Shown piece after piece: positions 22,201 through 34,213 of a DNA stretch of 64,000 nucleotides. The notes beneath the pieces are model-generated. The model was given only the letters and a program-made list of their open reading frames with translations, had not been told where the DNA came from and searched no databases. How positions within the stretch are numbered: the stretch's first letter is position 1; every line of letters begins with the position of its first letter. The position numbers were made by a program, and so were the translations under genes. The stretch is from Hirsutella rhossiliensis (lineage: Eukaryota > Ascomycota > Sordariomycetes > Hypocreales > Ophiocordycipitaceae): assembly GCF_020360975.1 (NCBI RefSeq), contig NW_025408667.1, positions 10,230,001-10,294,000 of the forward strand. The letters are read 5' to 3'.

Positions 22201-23762
22201 GGGCTGCAGGGGCTCGGCGTGCGCGGCATGAGCACTTTCCACACCGAGGGGTGTGACCGAGGCTTCATCTATGCCGACTCGGAAGGGATCGCGAGGGTGA
22301 CACAGCTCCCGGAAGCGACCAACTTTACGGAGCTTGGCGTCTCGGTGAAGAAGATTCCGCTGGACATTGATGTTGGCAAGATATCCTATCACCATCCCAC
22401 GGGCACGTACATTGCCGGCTGCTCGGCCATGGAGCCGTTTGAGCTGCCCCGCGACGATGACTACCACAAGGAATGGACAAAGGAGGCGCTGAGCTTCCCA
22501 CCGACAATGCCGCGGGGCGTGCTCAAGCTCATCAACCCCGTGACGTGGACGGTGATTCACTCGCTGGAGCTGGAGCCTTGCGAGTCCATCGAGAGCATGA
22601 GGACTCTGCAGCTGGAGGTGTCGGAGGAGACCAGGGAGAGGCGGATGCTCGTAGCCGTGGGCAGCGCGCTATCCAAGGGCGAGGACCTGCCGACAAGGGG
22701 CCGGGTGCAAGTTTTTGACATTGTGACCGTCATCCCCGAACCCGGCAAGCCCGAAACGAACCGGCGGCTCAAGCTGGTGGCCAAGGAAGATATACCCCGG
22801 GGCGGCGTGACAGCGCTGTCCGAGGTCGGGACGCAGGGATTGATGCTGGTTGCGCAGGGGCAAAAGTGCATGGTGCGCGGGCTCAAGGAGGACGGCTCGC
22901 TGCTGCCCGTGGCCTTTCTCGACATGAACTGCCACGTGGCGAGCGTGCGCGAGCTGCCTGGCACGGGGCTCTGTCTGCTGGCCGACGCCTTCAAGGGCCT
23001 GTGGTTTGCCGGTTACACCGAGGAGCCCTATACGTTCCAGGTGCTGGGCAAGAGCGGCGGGCGGCTGCCGCTGCTCGTGGCCGACTTCTTGCCCGACGGC
23101 GAGGACCTGTCCATGGTGGCGGTGGATGCCGATGGAGACATGCACATTCTCGAGTTTAACCCCGAGCGTACGTGTCCCGACCTATCCTACTTTGCCCCGT
23201 GGAAGGGGGGTGGTGTCGTATGCTAACGGCCTTGACAGATCCAAAGAGTCTCCAGGGCCACCTCCTCCTTCACCGCACCACCTTTTGCGTCACCCCTAAC
23301 GCGCCCACATCCACCCTCCTCCTCCCGCGCACCCTCCCGCCCTCGTCACAGCAGCAACAGCAACAGTTGTCGTCATCGCCATCCCGCCCTCACGTCCTCC
23401 TGCTCGCCTCGCCATCGGGCCACCTCGCCGCCCTCACCCCGCTCCCCGAGTCCACGTACCGCCGCCTCCTCTCCGCCACCAACCAGCTGCTCCCGGCCCT
23501 CGCGCCCCACGGCGGCCTGCACGCAAAGGCCCACCGCTTGCCGGACCCGCAGCAGCACCACGCGCGCTCGCTCGCCGTCGGCGTCGAGACGGCCGCCTCG
23601 TCGGGCCGCGCCGTCGTCGACGGCGCGCTGCTCGCGCGCTGGGCGGAGCTCGCGGCGCCCAAGCGCGCAGAGGTGGCGGCCAAGGGCGGCTACGACGCCG
23701 TCGCTGACTTGCGAGCCGATCTCGAGGCATTGCTGGGCTGGAGCGGCGTGGCTTACTTTTGA
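19212..23762 (+). CDS. CFT1: Cleavage/polyadenylation factor CFT1 (CPSF160)
   Basis: This is the large RNA-binding scaffold of the nuclear cleavage and polyadenylation factor that recognises the poly(A) signal in pre-mRNA. Five exons, 19212-21267, 21326-21642, 21701-21874, 21925-23167 and 23239-23762, sum to 4314 nt and 1437 residues, the usual fungal length. The start MQAYTELAAPSAVTHSL matches the conserved CFT1 opening. Introns (58, 58, 50 and 71 nt) have GTAAGT, GTGAGT, GTGAGT and GTACGT donors; the last has a perfect TGCTAAC branch at 23221. An acidic linker (DLDWDDEEEDDLYADD) lies near residue 477, typical between the beta-propellers. The C-terminal CPSF-A domain includes GQKCMVRGLKEDGSLLP and, across the last intron, NPEHPKSLQGHLLLHR. 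A six-Gln run near residue 1300 is a probable surface loop. Essential gene; no lesions. It converges on Pal1. Confidence 0.97.
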
Positions 23763-24432
23763 GGGCAGTGTGGCGGCGGTTGTAGCTAAGGCGGATTGGC
23801 ATGAAAGGGGGGGGGGGGACCGTGCAAGCAATGCCGGTGGGACTGGGACGGGCGGCGGCAGCTTTCTCCTGTCTGCTTTAACCATCTCAACATCTGGTCG
23901 CAGGCAGTGCTAGTGGAGAGTGGGATGGCCGATATTTTGTTCATGTTGCTGTGTGCATGCCATCACAATAGCAGCCTAATCTCATGCGCCTTGTGCACCG
24001 CCAGATATGACAAATCGACGCCTCGCGGCTTCATTCTCGATTAAGCAATAGCCTTTACACAGTAACCTCCCACATCAAAGCGAGTGATATTTCCAATCTC
24101 GAGTGATGATCCCACCGTCTTTTCAAGCACCCAATGCAGTCCGCCCCCGGAATCCCAACTCCCCACACAAACGAGCCCGTATGCCATGCTCTCCCTCGAG
24201 CTCCGCCTTCCCGATGACGCGTGCCCAGTAAGAGTACCGTGAATGACAGTGCCGCCCCTTGACAAATCCAGACGAAAACCCACATGATCCAACGACCGAG
24301 GCATAAAACAGAAAGACGAGAAAAACATGACCGCCGTAACTCCTCATGCAGCGATGACCCCGATGCGTATGCCAGTTCCGTCCAAGGCGACGTGAACCGA
24401 AAGAACAAAAGGAACTAAACCCAGGGGAAGAA
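23763..24432. other. convergent 3' flanks of CFT1 and Pal1
   Basis: 670 bp between two convergent genes, holding both 3' UTRs and terminators. A run of G near 23808-23818 is the only notable motif. No gene seen. Confidence 0.5.
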
Positions 24433-26272
24433 CTAGTAGGCCTCTCCAGCGGGCATGGCCTTCTTACGGCGGAAGCTGCCGAGGCGTCGCTTAATGCCCT
24501 CGCCTAGCTTCTTGCCCGTCGAGTGACTGCGCTGCAAGTCGCCGCCGGCAAAGACGTCTTTGGCAGCGAGGGAGCCGGGCATGGCGCTGGCGGGGCGTTG
24601 GCGGGTCTTGAGACCCGGCAGCATCTCAAGGGCGCTGGGGGGCATGCTCGAGTGTTTTTGGCGCTTCTTGGCCTTGAGGTCGCGCTCGAGTGTGAACGAG
24701 GGCTCGCCCTTGCCCTTGAGATCCTCATGGTGGTAAGGCTGTAGAGTGACGCTGGTTAATAACGTTGCGCTTCCTTACGTGCGGGTTCTCCCGCCTCAGT
24801 AGGGTGCTGCAAGGTACTCACAATGCCGCTCCAGCGCTTGTAGGCGCCGCCTGGGGCGTCGGCTTCCCGCATGAGATCGGCGCCCTCGGCGTAGTCCATG
24901 ACATTGCCGCTGTGGTCCATGGCGCCAGGGGCGACGGAAGCGGTGCCCTGGAGGGGGACATTCCGGGTCAGCGAGTCGATGAGGCTCTCGCGGGGCGTGG
25001 CGCGGATGGCCTCCATGTTGGACTCCTGGACAGCAGCAAGAGGCGAATACTTCTTGTCGCGGTTCCGGCAGGGGAGGGCAGCATCGAAAGGACCGCCGTG
25101 GTGGTAGGGGCTGCCGCCAATGGTGTCGAGACGGTCGATGCAGTCCGTGTATGTGGTTCGCTTGCGCTGCTTGTGGCGGCGGTCGGCGGCGCGAGCTTCG
25201 GCCCGGATCTTGTCAAGCGGACGGTCTGACATGTCGCCGGACAAGCGCGAGCGTGGAAGGTTCGAGGGGTGACTGCTTGAGCCGTTGGCAAATGGGTTGT
25301 TGAAGTTGGGGCTCAGGCTGCGCGAGCGCTGAGAGTGCGAGCCAGCCGGTGAAGAGGTGACGCTGTCGAAGTCGATGTGTTGGCTGCCGAGGAGCAAAGT
25401 GCGGCGAGCATCGTAGGACTCCATGATGAAGGCGGTGCGAGAGTCGTCGTAATCAACGGACGAATACTCGGGAGGCGAAACAGAGTCGCTCTCGTGCCAG
25501 AGTGGGCCGGGCAAGATTGGGTAGCGGCGGCTATAGTGAGATGACGTATCGTGGTGCGGGCAATGAGGGAGGAAGCGGGCGGGAGTGGCCAACGACGACG
25601 TGGGATGGAAGCGATTATAGAGCACAGCGTCGGCTTGGTCTGCTTGGCTGCCGAGCGCTTGGGGAGCCGGCGACGTGTACCGCGGCGGAGGAGTTGAAGG
25701 GGGAGTCGGGGGAAGAAATAAAGAACAAGAGGGGACAGAGAGGCGACGAGGATCCACGTGCGAAGATCCAGGGCCCGTTTCCTGACTCGGCTCCGGGTCC
25801 GTCAGAGGGTCGAGGATATATTTCTGGGCCTGTGTCGAGAGGAAATGGTTAGCGGTGAAGTTCGTACAAGAGTCAGGCATAAAGAAGACAAATTATCGAG
25901 CCAAGGGAATCAAATGACTGATCTCAATGCGGCCGCATGCCTGCCATGCACGACCCAATGGGCTGCGCGTCAAACGGATCCAGGGTCCACATGGTCATGC
26001 CATGCCTTTGCATGGTTGCCTTGGCATGACAGGGATGATGCAGCCTGGGGCGATCCAGGGTCTCTTCGTCTCATGGCTCCATGCGGCAAGCGTCGAGGCC
26101 GGATCGGCAGCCATGGGAGACGGCAGTGCATGCTCAGGGGATCCCGGCATCCAGGGGGCGGGCAAATCAGGGAATACGCAGATGCACCGATGCGCTTGCT
26201 CGCATGCCCATTTATTGGCGGGGAGAAAAGGAGAATGAAAAAAGACTGACTTACCCAATGCTTGTCCGTCAT
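24433..26272 (-). CDS. pal1: Pal1 family cell morphology protein
   Basis: Fungal Pal1 proteins act at the cell cortex and endocytic sites and help keep cell shape. Three exons on the minus strand, 26272-26255, 25829-24822 and 24738-24433, give 1332 nt and 443 residues. Exon 1 encodes only MTDKHW and is followed by a 425-nt intron with GTAAGT and ACAG ends. The second intron is 83 nt with GTGAGT. The N-terminus has the family signature YILDPLTDPEPSQETGPGS. The core block is RPLDKIRAEARAADRRHKQRKR, then PYHHGGPFDAALPCRNRDKKYSP and ESNMEAIRATPRES. The middle is Ser/Pro-rich and disordered; the tail is basic (GEGIKRRLGSFRRKKAMP). An in-frame ATG at 25880 inside intron 1 gives a longer N-terminus but lacks support. 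Confidence 0.92.
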
Positions 26273-29200
26273 GTCGTTCGCTTGGCAACTAATGTCTCCG
26301 GGGAAGACTACCGGCAAAAGTTGGTGTGGGCTGATGCAGATAATTGGTGGTGGTTTGGTGATGTGTGAGACTCCAGGTCAAGTGGCTGCTTGAAGATGGA
26401 TGTGTGTAGTGCAGAAAATGCCAACGCAACGAGGAGGGAGGCGAGGACTGTATATAAGTGCTGGGCAATCACTCGGGGGGGCCTTGTTTTCCAGGCAGTC
26501 TGCCTTTTGGCAGAAAATTAGGCTTCATGACTGTGCCTTGAGTCTGCGCAAGCCACCAAGGCAACAACCGGATGCTCAAGGCGGCCACAGCGCGTCCCGC
26601 GTCTTGGAAGACGACGGACGACGCGCAGGCGAAGCGCGTTTGAGGGACATGGTTGCTGGGTTGAGGCGAGTCGGAGGCGAGTCGGAGGCAAAGGTTCAGG
26701 CCGAGTCGAAAGTCTCGCAGTAACTTCCTGGGCCTGTCAGACTCAAAAGGCGCCCATGAGGTTTCTTTGGGGGTTGGACCAAAGAAATACTTTGCTGAGT
26801 GTCTGCGCCGCGGTCCATGAAGCGGCAGCAAAGGCTGTGTCCCGAGATTGGAGGGCGACCTTGATTCCGAGTCGCTCGGGAAATATATCGTGAGTCAGCC
26901 GTAGTGCCAGAGGGGGCAAACTGCGAGTGGCCAGCATCGCCCGCGTTGGCCCAATGCGGGCTGGCCATGACTCGTCGTCGGGCGCAAGATGTGGAATCTC
27001 GAAGGACGCAAGGTTCGTCTTCGCAATTTGCAAGCGTCTAGACGCGGTAGGCTGCACTGCACGTGACGGCGCGTCGCAGCTCTACGCGGTACTTGCCTTG
27101 GGTATTTCCAGTCACTTGATGCACGCAATCTTCACCGACGCCGATACTGGCTCTCGCTGCCTGAACTCAGAGGTCATGCGCCGGGGCATGGCGTCAGCCT
27201 GGCTCCAGAGTCTCTCCTTCGTGACACGGAAGCCAAAACAATACACTGGCGCTCGGCCTTGTCCACGGCAACCTGCCCCAGAGCCGCGGTCGGGAATCAC
27301 TCCGTCGCGTCGAGTTGAACACGTCAAGCCTGGCGCGTTGTTTACCTCGGCAGCACACACTGTTGAAGAAAACGAAAGCAAGGTAGCTGGGCAGAGGCGC
27401 AAATCGGGTTTTGCAGAGGCTCCCAGCTCAGTGATCCAACCGATAAATGGCCAAAAGTCGCGAATGTCTTCCTTGCCTGTGCAAGCTCCGAAACTGACAA
27501 AATGGAGAGCTGTTCACACCCCATCTCCGGGCAACTTTGGCCGTCCATCACGAAGACATCCTAGGTCGCGAGCTGGCAACATGTAGGTTCTCTCTTCAAC
27601 GAGTCCGACCGACTCTTGAGCAAGAACCCAGGATCCATTTCAGGTCAACTACTGTACTTTCCTAAACAGCTCTGCAATTGAACCAGCGGCCTGCAGCCAA
27701 CGAGCAGGACCATGGCAGTAATGCGGCCCCGGCCTAGCCCCGAGCTACTCCACAGCGGTGCAGCTAGAAGTTAGAACCAACAGATGCTGTAGAAAGACAG
27801 GGACCCTGGTAAATGGCGTGTCGACTCCGAGCACAGTGAGGAAGGTTCATTCATAATTGAGGATTGCCTGGGGGGTTTTGCGTCCTCGTCCTCAGCTGAA
27901 CAAACTCGTAGTGCGCTCAACATTCAAACCCCAATCCAAATACACCGCTTTAGTTCACGGCCCAGTTTGAGGATTTCACAACATAGCGAGCAGAGCACGA
28001 CATATTACTCTTGCAGTACACGGAGGGCATCACGATTATTGACGAGGCAACAAATAGGCAAGTTACCATCGTGAGTGCCTGGTCCAGAATCTAAGCTGCA
28101 CTGACCTTGTCGCGCACGACCACGACATCGCGACGAGCTCTATGCTTCGCAGGCTCGAGTTCGCCGCCATGTACTACAAGTTTGCCGTCCTTGACAAGGG
28201 GTTTTTGAAGTGCAATATGCCCTCAAGTCTCAAATAGCAAGAGGGAGGCAGCGGACTGTTGCCGTGACTCACCCGTCGCTGTCTATTCACGGCGTTTAAC
28301 CGGCCGTTGGTTTGCTCGGGCTCGAGGAAAGAACAATACAATAGTGAACCCTTGTGTGGATAATAGCCGTTCAGTTGCACTGCTGCCTGGGCAGCCCTCT
28401 TTGGACTCGCCGTGATTCATGGCGCCAGCTTGGCTATTAAGTAGGCCCGCCCTGCCGTCGCCGCCCTTCAAGTTTTCTTGCATTCTTCCTTCCACCCTCT
28501 CAGGTTTTCCCTCCTCCTCCATCCCGTTCCCCTCCTACAGACTGTTACTGAGGCAAACACTTTTCCCACACGACATGCATCCAAGATGATCTGCTGGCCT
28601 CGTGCATACCCTCACCTGCACCTCGACGCGGTGCAAAACATGACACTCTCCAACAATCTCCCACCAGGCAGTCCACGGCTATCCGTCCGACTGCCAATGT
28701 CGAGTCTCGAATGCCACTCCGATAAGCCCGGCTCTGGTGTCAACTCAACACGACAAGACGGATCAAGGCGGCCAATCATCGGCAATCCACATCTGGCGGA
28801 GCTGTCTGATCTCCGAGACACGCCCATGCTATGCGAAACCTGGCCTCTGGATCTGTGCGTTTCTCGTCGGATTGGACGAAGACGATGATCTCGACCCGCA
28901 TCCCTACCACCAAGTCAGGCCCCGGTTCGACCACGATTGGTCACGCCGTCTTTTACACCGTCATCAACTAGTCAACAAACCTTGATCGGTTCGTCTCTAC
29001 TTGTCCTTGGACCCTTTTCATATATTTGCTCGTCCGAACCTTCAACCCTTCCTCGTCGGTGGAAAGTGTTGGGATTGGGGCCTTGCCACTGCTTCCGGGT
29101 CGTGGCGGGGCGTTCTGGCGAGGTTGGTGACAGTGTTGGCTGCAGTGCAAGGCCTTTCGGGTGGAAGCCCATGTGTCCCTGTCACTCGCTTCAGTTTGAT

Positions 29201-30009
29201 CAAGCTCACCGGCGAGACAATCACGCGAGAGGTTTGGAGCGGCACAGGAACTCATGAACCTGTTGGCAGCATCAAGATATACTGCGCCAGCATTGCATCG
29301 GTTGGAGTGCTCCGCCTTTTCCTACTCAAGCGGTTGATGCCTTCCACAGATACAACTCGGGTTGAATGAATACTTTATTGTCGTGCCCAGCGGCGACAGT
29401 TTTCTGTTGAATTATGGAATCTTGTGTGCTGTTGGGGTCCGCTCAACGGACTCGTTGCTCTCCGTCTTCGACCAATGTCTTCATGCTGGGCTAGCCAGAC
29501 GAAACCTCCCCCATCAAAAGAAAAGGAGCATTCCCAAAACAGTCTGCGCAAGATGGGAGTAAATCGCTCGCTCGCTCAAAAATCAAATAATCCTGCGTGT
29601 TCATAACATACCTACAGCATGTCTCTCGTTACGTCATCTCTCGGACGGGTCATCTGCAGGTAGGCGTGAAGCTTCCTGTTTAGACTCAATCGGTTCGCGT
29701 CATACGCAAATGGGTATCATGTTGCGGCCAAGGCTGCAAAACCTTCAAACCTCGATTGGTACCGACTTGGAATGTTGATATCGCCGCGTATAAACGCATA
29801 TGCTTCTCACTGTCGTGAGCTTTCGGCCAAGGCAGGGTGCGTGCTCAAGCAAGGGACCACACGATCGCGGGAAGCCTGTCCCGAAAATGGTGTCCATCGT
29901 TGTTTGGGTATGGACAGCTGGTCATCGAGTGGAGAAGAGATCCGCGTCGGTTGTTCAGCCAACCATCTCTCACAAAGCAGTCGGGCAGGAGACTTCTGGA
30001 AAGTGCTCA
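26273..30009. other. long intergenic region, no sure gene
   Basis: 3.7 kb between Pal1 and the CK1 gene. Its left part should be the Pal1 promoter and leader. Open frames such as 26927-27586 (219 codons) and 28478-28888 (136 codons) are compositionally odd, have overlapping alternatives and match no family. A minus-strand stretch near 28080-28210 (LVVHGGELEPAKHRARRD) could be a gene fragment. Pyrimidine-rich tracts at about 28470-28545 resemble a fungal promoter or leader. A non-coding RNA or an intron-rich small gene cannot be excluded. Confidence 0.4.
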
Positions 30010-31293
30010 TTAGGGCCCCTTTTTCGATGCACGCTGTCGTGCTTTTCGATTCTGACGGTTCTTGGAGACTTTGCCTGTCGCCACCTCTTTGGCCGGCCGA
30101 TTCTTCTTCCGCGACGATGGAGGCGCCAGCTCGACAGAGCTTCCGTGCATCTCGTGAAACAGCTTCTCGGTCCAGTCAAATACGTTGTCGTGCTGGTAGC
30201 CCTGAGCGGCAAAGAGACGGCGGAAAAGAAGACGGAGGTAGGCGTATTTGGGTCTTTCCTCAAACCCCAGTGACCGGGTATGTTCGATGTACTGGGTAAA
30301 TTCCAGTGGGAGCCCCTCGCAGAGTGCCTTCGCCGAAAGACTCATCTTCTTGTCCTTGATGAGCTCGGTCCTCTCCTTGTCGTTGGCGGCTTTCATGCCC
30401 TGCCACGGCAGAGAGCCGCGGGCGAAATACAGCAAGACGTATCCGAGGGACTCGAGGTCGTCGCCCCAGGAATGCTCTGTCGCAAAGTTAGCAAGACAGG
30501 GGTCATCCGAGGGCACAAGCACTCACCGCGCCCGTTGTGGTTGTTGATGCTGGCGTATCGAACGGTGCCACCAAAGAAGGGGCCGCACAATCTCCAGAGC
30601 TCGCCACTGCCGTGTTCCTTGGCCAAACCAAAGTCGATTGTGTACAGCACATTTCCCTGTCTGCCGAGACCCATGAGGAAGTTGTCGGGCTTGATGTCGC
30701 GATGGAGGAAGCCTTTCTTGTGGATGTACTCGATTCGCGAGATGGCCTGGTCAGCCAGCAAGAGGACCGTCTTGAGCGAGAAGCGCCGGTCGCAGTAGTT
30801 GAAGAGATCCTCTAGCGAAGGGCCAAGAATCTCATGAGCCAAGACGGAATATTCACATTCCTCCCCGTACCACAGAACTCGCGGGATTCCAGTGCCGCCG
30901 GAAAGTGACTTGTACACCTCTGCCTCGGCATTGAGAATATCGGCGTCATTGGCGTAAGACATGAGCTTTAGAGCGACTTGCGCGTTTGTCTGTATATCCG
31001 TGCCTGGCGAGATCAGCCGCGAGCTGTCTTGAGTAGGAGACGCGGAAACGCACCCGCATAGACGAGGCCGAAGCCACCTTGGCCGATCTTGTAATCGACA
31101 CGATATCTCTCGTTGACGAGAATGTCCTGCCAGAGGTCCAGTGTCAGGCGGTCACCCTTTAATCTCGCGGTCTGTGACAAAAAGTACCTTCATCTTGGCC
31201 GTCGAAGCTGTCGTTGTTCAGAAGTTCATCCGAGAGGGACGATGGAGAAACCTCCAAGAGCGCAGCCTCGGGTGGGTATTTGTAGCCAGCCAT
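30010..31293 (-). CDS. Casein kinase I family protein kinase
   Basis: This is a CK1-type Ser/Thr kinase of 367 residues. Four exons on the minus strand, 31293-31252, 31171-31054, 31003-30527 and 30476-30010, sum to 1104 nt; introns are 80, 50 and 50 nt. The model joins MAGYKYPPEAALLE to TARLKGDRLTLDLWQ. Motifs in order are KIGQGGFGLVYAG (glycine loop), VALKL, ILGPSLEDLF (CK1 signature), HRDIKPDNFL, DFGLAKE, and FGGTVRYASIN followed by GDDLESLGYVLLYF, which are CK1-specific. The C-terminus is basic (SSRKKNRPAKEV to RQRASKKGP) and may direct location. It is not the yck or hrr25 class with certainty; the short divergent N-terminus and GFLHRD suggest a filamentous-fungal CK1 subgroup. It is divergent from USB1. 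Confidence 0.9.
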
Positions 31294-31984
31294 TGGCGGC
31301 GCATAGTTGATCCGGCTCGGCCTTGGTCCAGCGGCGGGCCTTTTGCGACCAACAAACGGACCCTCCTCAAGCGAACCAAACGTCGTCCTTTGTCAACCTA
31401 AAAACAGATACGGATACGTTGGTCACAAACACCAAACTGGCTGTCACAATGGCGGCTGTGTGCCGCACTCTTTTTCCTTCAAACACGGCTCGAGCAACAA
31501 ACTGAATGGAACTTGCAGGCCTTGGACGCTACAGATCACTTTTGCTCCCCCCGTTCACCTTGGAAGCTGCTCTTTTCTTCCCAAATTATTCGTATCTACT
31601 AGTCGGGTCTGGCTGACTTGAGGTTCAACAGGCAGTGAAGCTGCTCGCTGACGTAACGCATGTCTCACCTCGGACTTTTAGCGAGTCCAGCGGGGAGGCA
31701 CTGAAAGTCCCCCCCCTGAAGAGCCTTCCGAGAGGCATCCGTGGATCCCAATTCCCTCGCCGGACAAACCTTTAATCGGCCATCGCCATCGTGATGCACT
31801 CGCTCCTGCTGCTGCTGCGCCCCGAAGCTCAACCGCCCGTCATGACTTGACCTGACTGGAGGGAAGCGCGCGTGTACGTGTGAGCCACAGGGAAGGTGCG
31901 CGACATCAGATGCCTCCTTCCGGGGCTGCAAGTACTGCCATCAACTTTGCTCACCCACAGCCATGGTTTGATGCTAGTCTCGCC
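31294..31984. promoter_or_regulatory. CK1/USB1 bidirectional promoter region
   Basis: The 691 bp between divergent start codons must contain both promoters. No clear TATA box was seen. The stretch includes CTGCTGCTGCTGCG near 31808 and a pyrimidine-rich part near 31540-31580. Confidence 0.5.
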
Positions 31985-33003
31985 ATGTCCCTGGTCGACT
32001 ACTCTTCCTCGTCTGCCGCCGAGTCAGACGCCGACGAGACGCGGCAGCCGCCCGCCAAGCGCCGCAAGGCCGGCCTCGGCAACAGCGCCGCCGCCTCTTG
32101 CAGGTCTGGCGGGACGGGCTCCTCTACCGCGTCGACGGAGACGATGCCGCCCTTGCCTGCGGCCTTTCACGACCTCTACGCCTCGACCGTCCGCCAGAGC
32201 GTCACCGACGACCCGGGCTTGCACCATGGCCGCAAGAGACAGACTCCCCACGTGCCGGGCAACTGGCCCACGCACCTCTACATCGAATGTAAGTTTTCCT
32301 AGCCAGCCCACGCGTCTGTGTGGGATTCTGACGGCGCGTGCATTGCCAAGGGCATCCGAGCGAAGCGCAGCACAACGCACTCGAGGAACTGCTTGGTCTG
32401 GCCGAGGCAGAGCTCGGCGACGATATCAAGCTGCGCAACTTTCTCACGAGCGACCTAGGCGCCCACCTGCCGCTACACATCAGCCTTTCCCGCCCCCTCA
32501 GCCTGCGCGCCGCCGAAAAGGACGATTTCCTGGACAGGGTGACCAAGTCGATCCGAAGCAGCGGCACGGGGGCTTTTGCCGTGCGGCCAGGCGGCCTGGC
32601 CTGGTACCGGTCGCCCGACTCGGGCCGGACATTTCTCATCCTCGGCGTCGTGGCGGGCGCGGGCATGGGGTCGACCAACCCGCAGCTCATGAGGCTCCTG
32701 ACACGGTGCAACACCGTGTCGACGTCGTTCAACCAGCCGGCGCTCTATCAAAAGACGTACAACGAGGCCGTCGGCTCGGCCTTTCACGTCTCCATTGCCT
32801 GGACGTTTGGGCTGCCCGACGACGAGGCGTCGCTTAGAGTACTCAGGCTGTTCAAGCGGAAGCAGTTCAAGAAGCTGCAGACGTGGGAGATAGACGTTTC
32901 GGGCGTCAAGGCCAAGATTGGCAACGTGGTGAGCCATATACCGCTGGCCGAGATGGGGTCCCAGGCCGCGGCGGTGTCGAGCTCGCTGTTGCTTGGGCCG
33001 TGA
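31985..33003 (+). CDS. USB1: U6 snRNA phosphodiesterase USB1
   Basis: USB1 is a nuclear 2H-family 3'-5' exonuclease that trims and caps the 3' end of U6 snRNA, protecting it for splicing. Exons 31985-32288 and 32351-33003 give 957 nt and 318 residues. The 62-nt intron (GTAAGT..AAG) joins THLYIE to WHPSE in frame, a conserved USB1 junction. The start MSLVDYSSSS fits the family's usual opening; an in-frame ATG upstream at 31910 would add a tail without family support. A Lys/Arg patch (PAKRRKAG) near residue 25 is a likely nuclear signal. The two catalytic HxS motifs are LHISLSRP near residue 142 and FHVSIAW near 245, at the expected spacing. No lesion. Confidence 0.95.
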
Positions 33004-33930
33004 TGCGGGGTACTTTGGTGCCGTGCTGGAGTGATGACGATGTTGACGACCACAAGACAAGGAAGAGTCCGGAAGAAGCACCCAGGGATGCACAAGACTT
33101 GCAAAGATACCACTCTTATTTTTGATAACCATGCAAGGTGACACGATTCACCATGTGTTCATGTTTGCAACGACGGGATGGCATGTTCGGTGTCTTGGCT
33201 GTACCGTCCTTTTCCATGGCGGTCTCCAGTGTTCTTTGTCCGTTGGCATTGCGACCATGGCCACTGTCGCACAGCTCGTGGACAGCAGAGAGCTAGGGAG
33301 GTCGTGACTTATTGGCACGATGATGGAAAATTTATCCGGGTTCTGCTCCTAGGGGTCCAGGGGGAAGATGCAGCCACACACTCTCTCAGAGAGAGAGAGA
33401 GAGAGGAAAAGGGAGAGAGAGAGAGAGGAGAAGGGAGAGAGAGAGATTGAGAGGGCGGCAGCCACGTGCGGCCGTCATGCGAACGGGGCCCTGGCCCTCC
33501 CACCGCTACTGTATAGATATGCACGAAGAGGTGTGCATTCAGTACATACAGATATACACATACATATCCGGGAAAGCGAGAGGACAGCATCTGCCCGTGG
33601 TGGCTGGCGGATGAGGCTTCCGGCGGACAGGACGAGCCACGCAACAGCCGGTGCAGCAGGGCTTGGTGAGCACGACAGCCGGTGCTGTACGAAGTAGTAC
33701 CTTAGGTAGGTAGAGGGCAGGTACTCCATAGAATGTGTGCGGGATGCACAATGTCCATAATGACCGATGCCGACAACTTGCTTGGTGTTTGCCGGCGGAT
33801 TGATCGCGGGCCAGCCGTTCAGTCGCCAAAGGAGTTCGCCGTCGACCGTTGTTTCGTTTTTCGTGCTCGTTCAAGCCGGCGCTCAACGCAAGCAACTCTC
33901 TTGTCGTCACGAACCAAGCCGAGTTCACGA
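33004..33930. other. USB1 3' flank and spacer
   Basis: It holds the USB1 3' end and unique DNA up to the Mutator element, with a microsatellite at 33380-33450. No gene recognised. Confidence 0.45.
33380..33450. repeat. (GA)n purine microsatellite
   Basis: CTCTCTCAGAGAGAGAGAGAGAG with two GGAAAAGGGAGAGAG-type interruptions. This imperfect GA repeat creates a spurious frame of Glu/Arg residues. Confidence 0.9.
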
Positions 33931-33939
33931 TACATGGAA
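33931..33939. repeat. MULE target-site duplication, left
   Basis: TACATGGAA abuts the left terminal GAGTAATC and recurs at 37455-37463. Nine base pairs is the Mutator standard. Confidence 0.9.
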
Positions 33940-34045
33940 GAGTAATCAAACATACACTCCTGATTTTCAAACATACACTCCCGACCTAAGCCCCATTTGG
34001 AAGAAGACCCCGCCACCAAAATTTGGCGCGCGCTTTCCCAACGCC
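33940..34045. repeat. MULE terminal inverted repeat, left
   Basis: It pairs with 37349-37454 over 106 bp with about one mismatch (T against A near position 22). Confidence 0.95.
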
Positions 34046-34213
34046 CTGGCTTGCCGTGACCATCGCCGCCGCCCACCCGCCCAGCCACCTGCCTTTTTGG
34101 CCGCCATCTGCATTTTCGCAATCATCAACAATTGAAGCTATCACCACTTGACTCAACACAACAGCAACGCCGCCGCCGCCTACCGCAATAGTCACGTCTA
34201 GTCAATCGTCCCG

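Noticed and set aside
23373..23885. Minus-strand Ala/Arg-rich frames over the last CFT1 exon
   Set aside because: Produced by the high-GC codon use of CFT1; no family similarity.
26927..27586. 219-codon plus-strand frame in the Pal1-CK1 spacer
   Set aside because: It matches no family, has competing frames on both strands and an irregular composition; most likely a chance open frame in GC-rich DNA.
28478..28888. 136-codon plus-strand frame
   Set aside because: Overlapping antisense frame, no recognisable motif and a pyrimidine-rich start; kept only as a note in the intergenic entry.
31141..31293. Two single-base frameshifts at the CK1 N-terminus (TTTTT and GGG runs)
   Set aside because: An 80-nt intron at 31172-31251 with GT..CACAG ends gives a continuous frame whose phases fit all downstream exons, so no frameshift is needed.
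33309..33697. Frames rich in Glu/Arg or Ser/Leu around 33.4 kb
   Set aside because: They are translations of the GA microsatellite.
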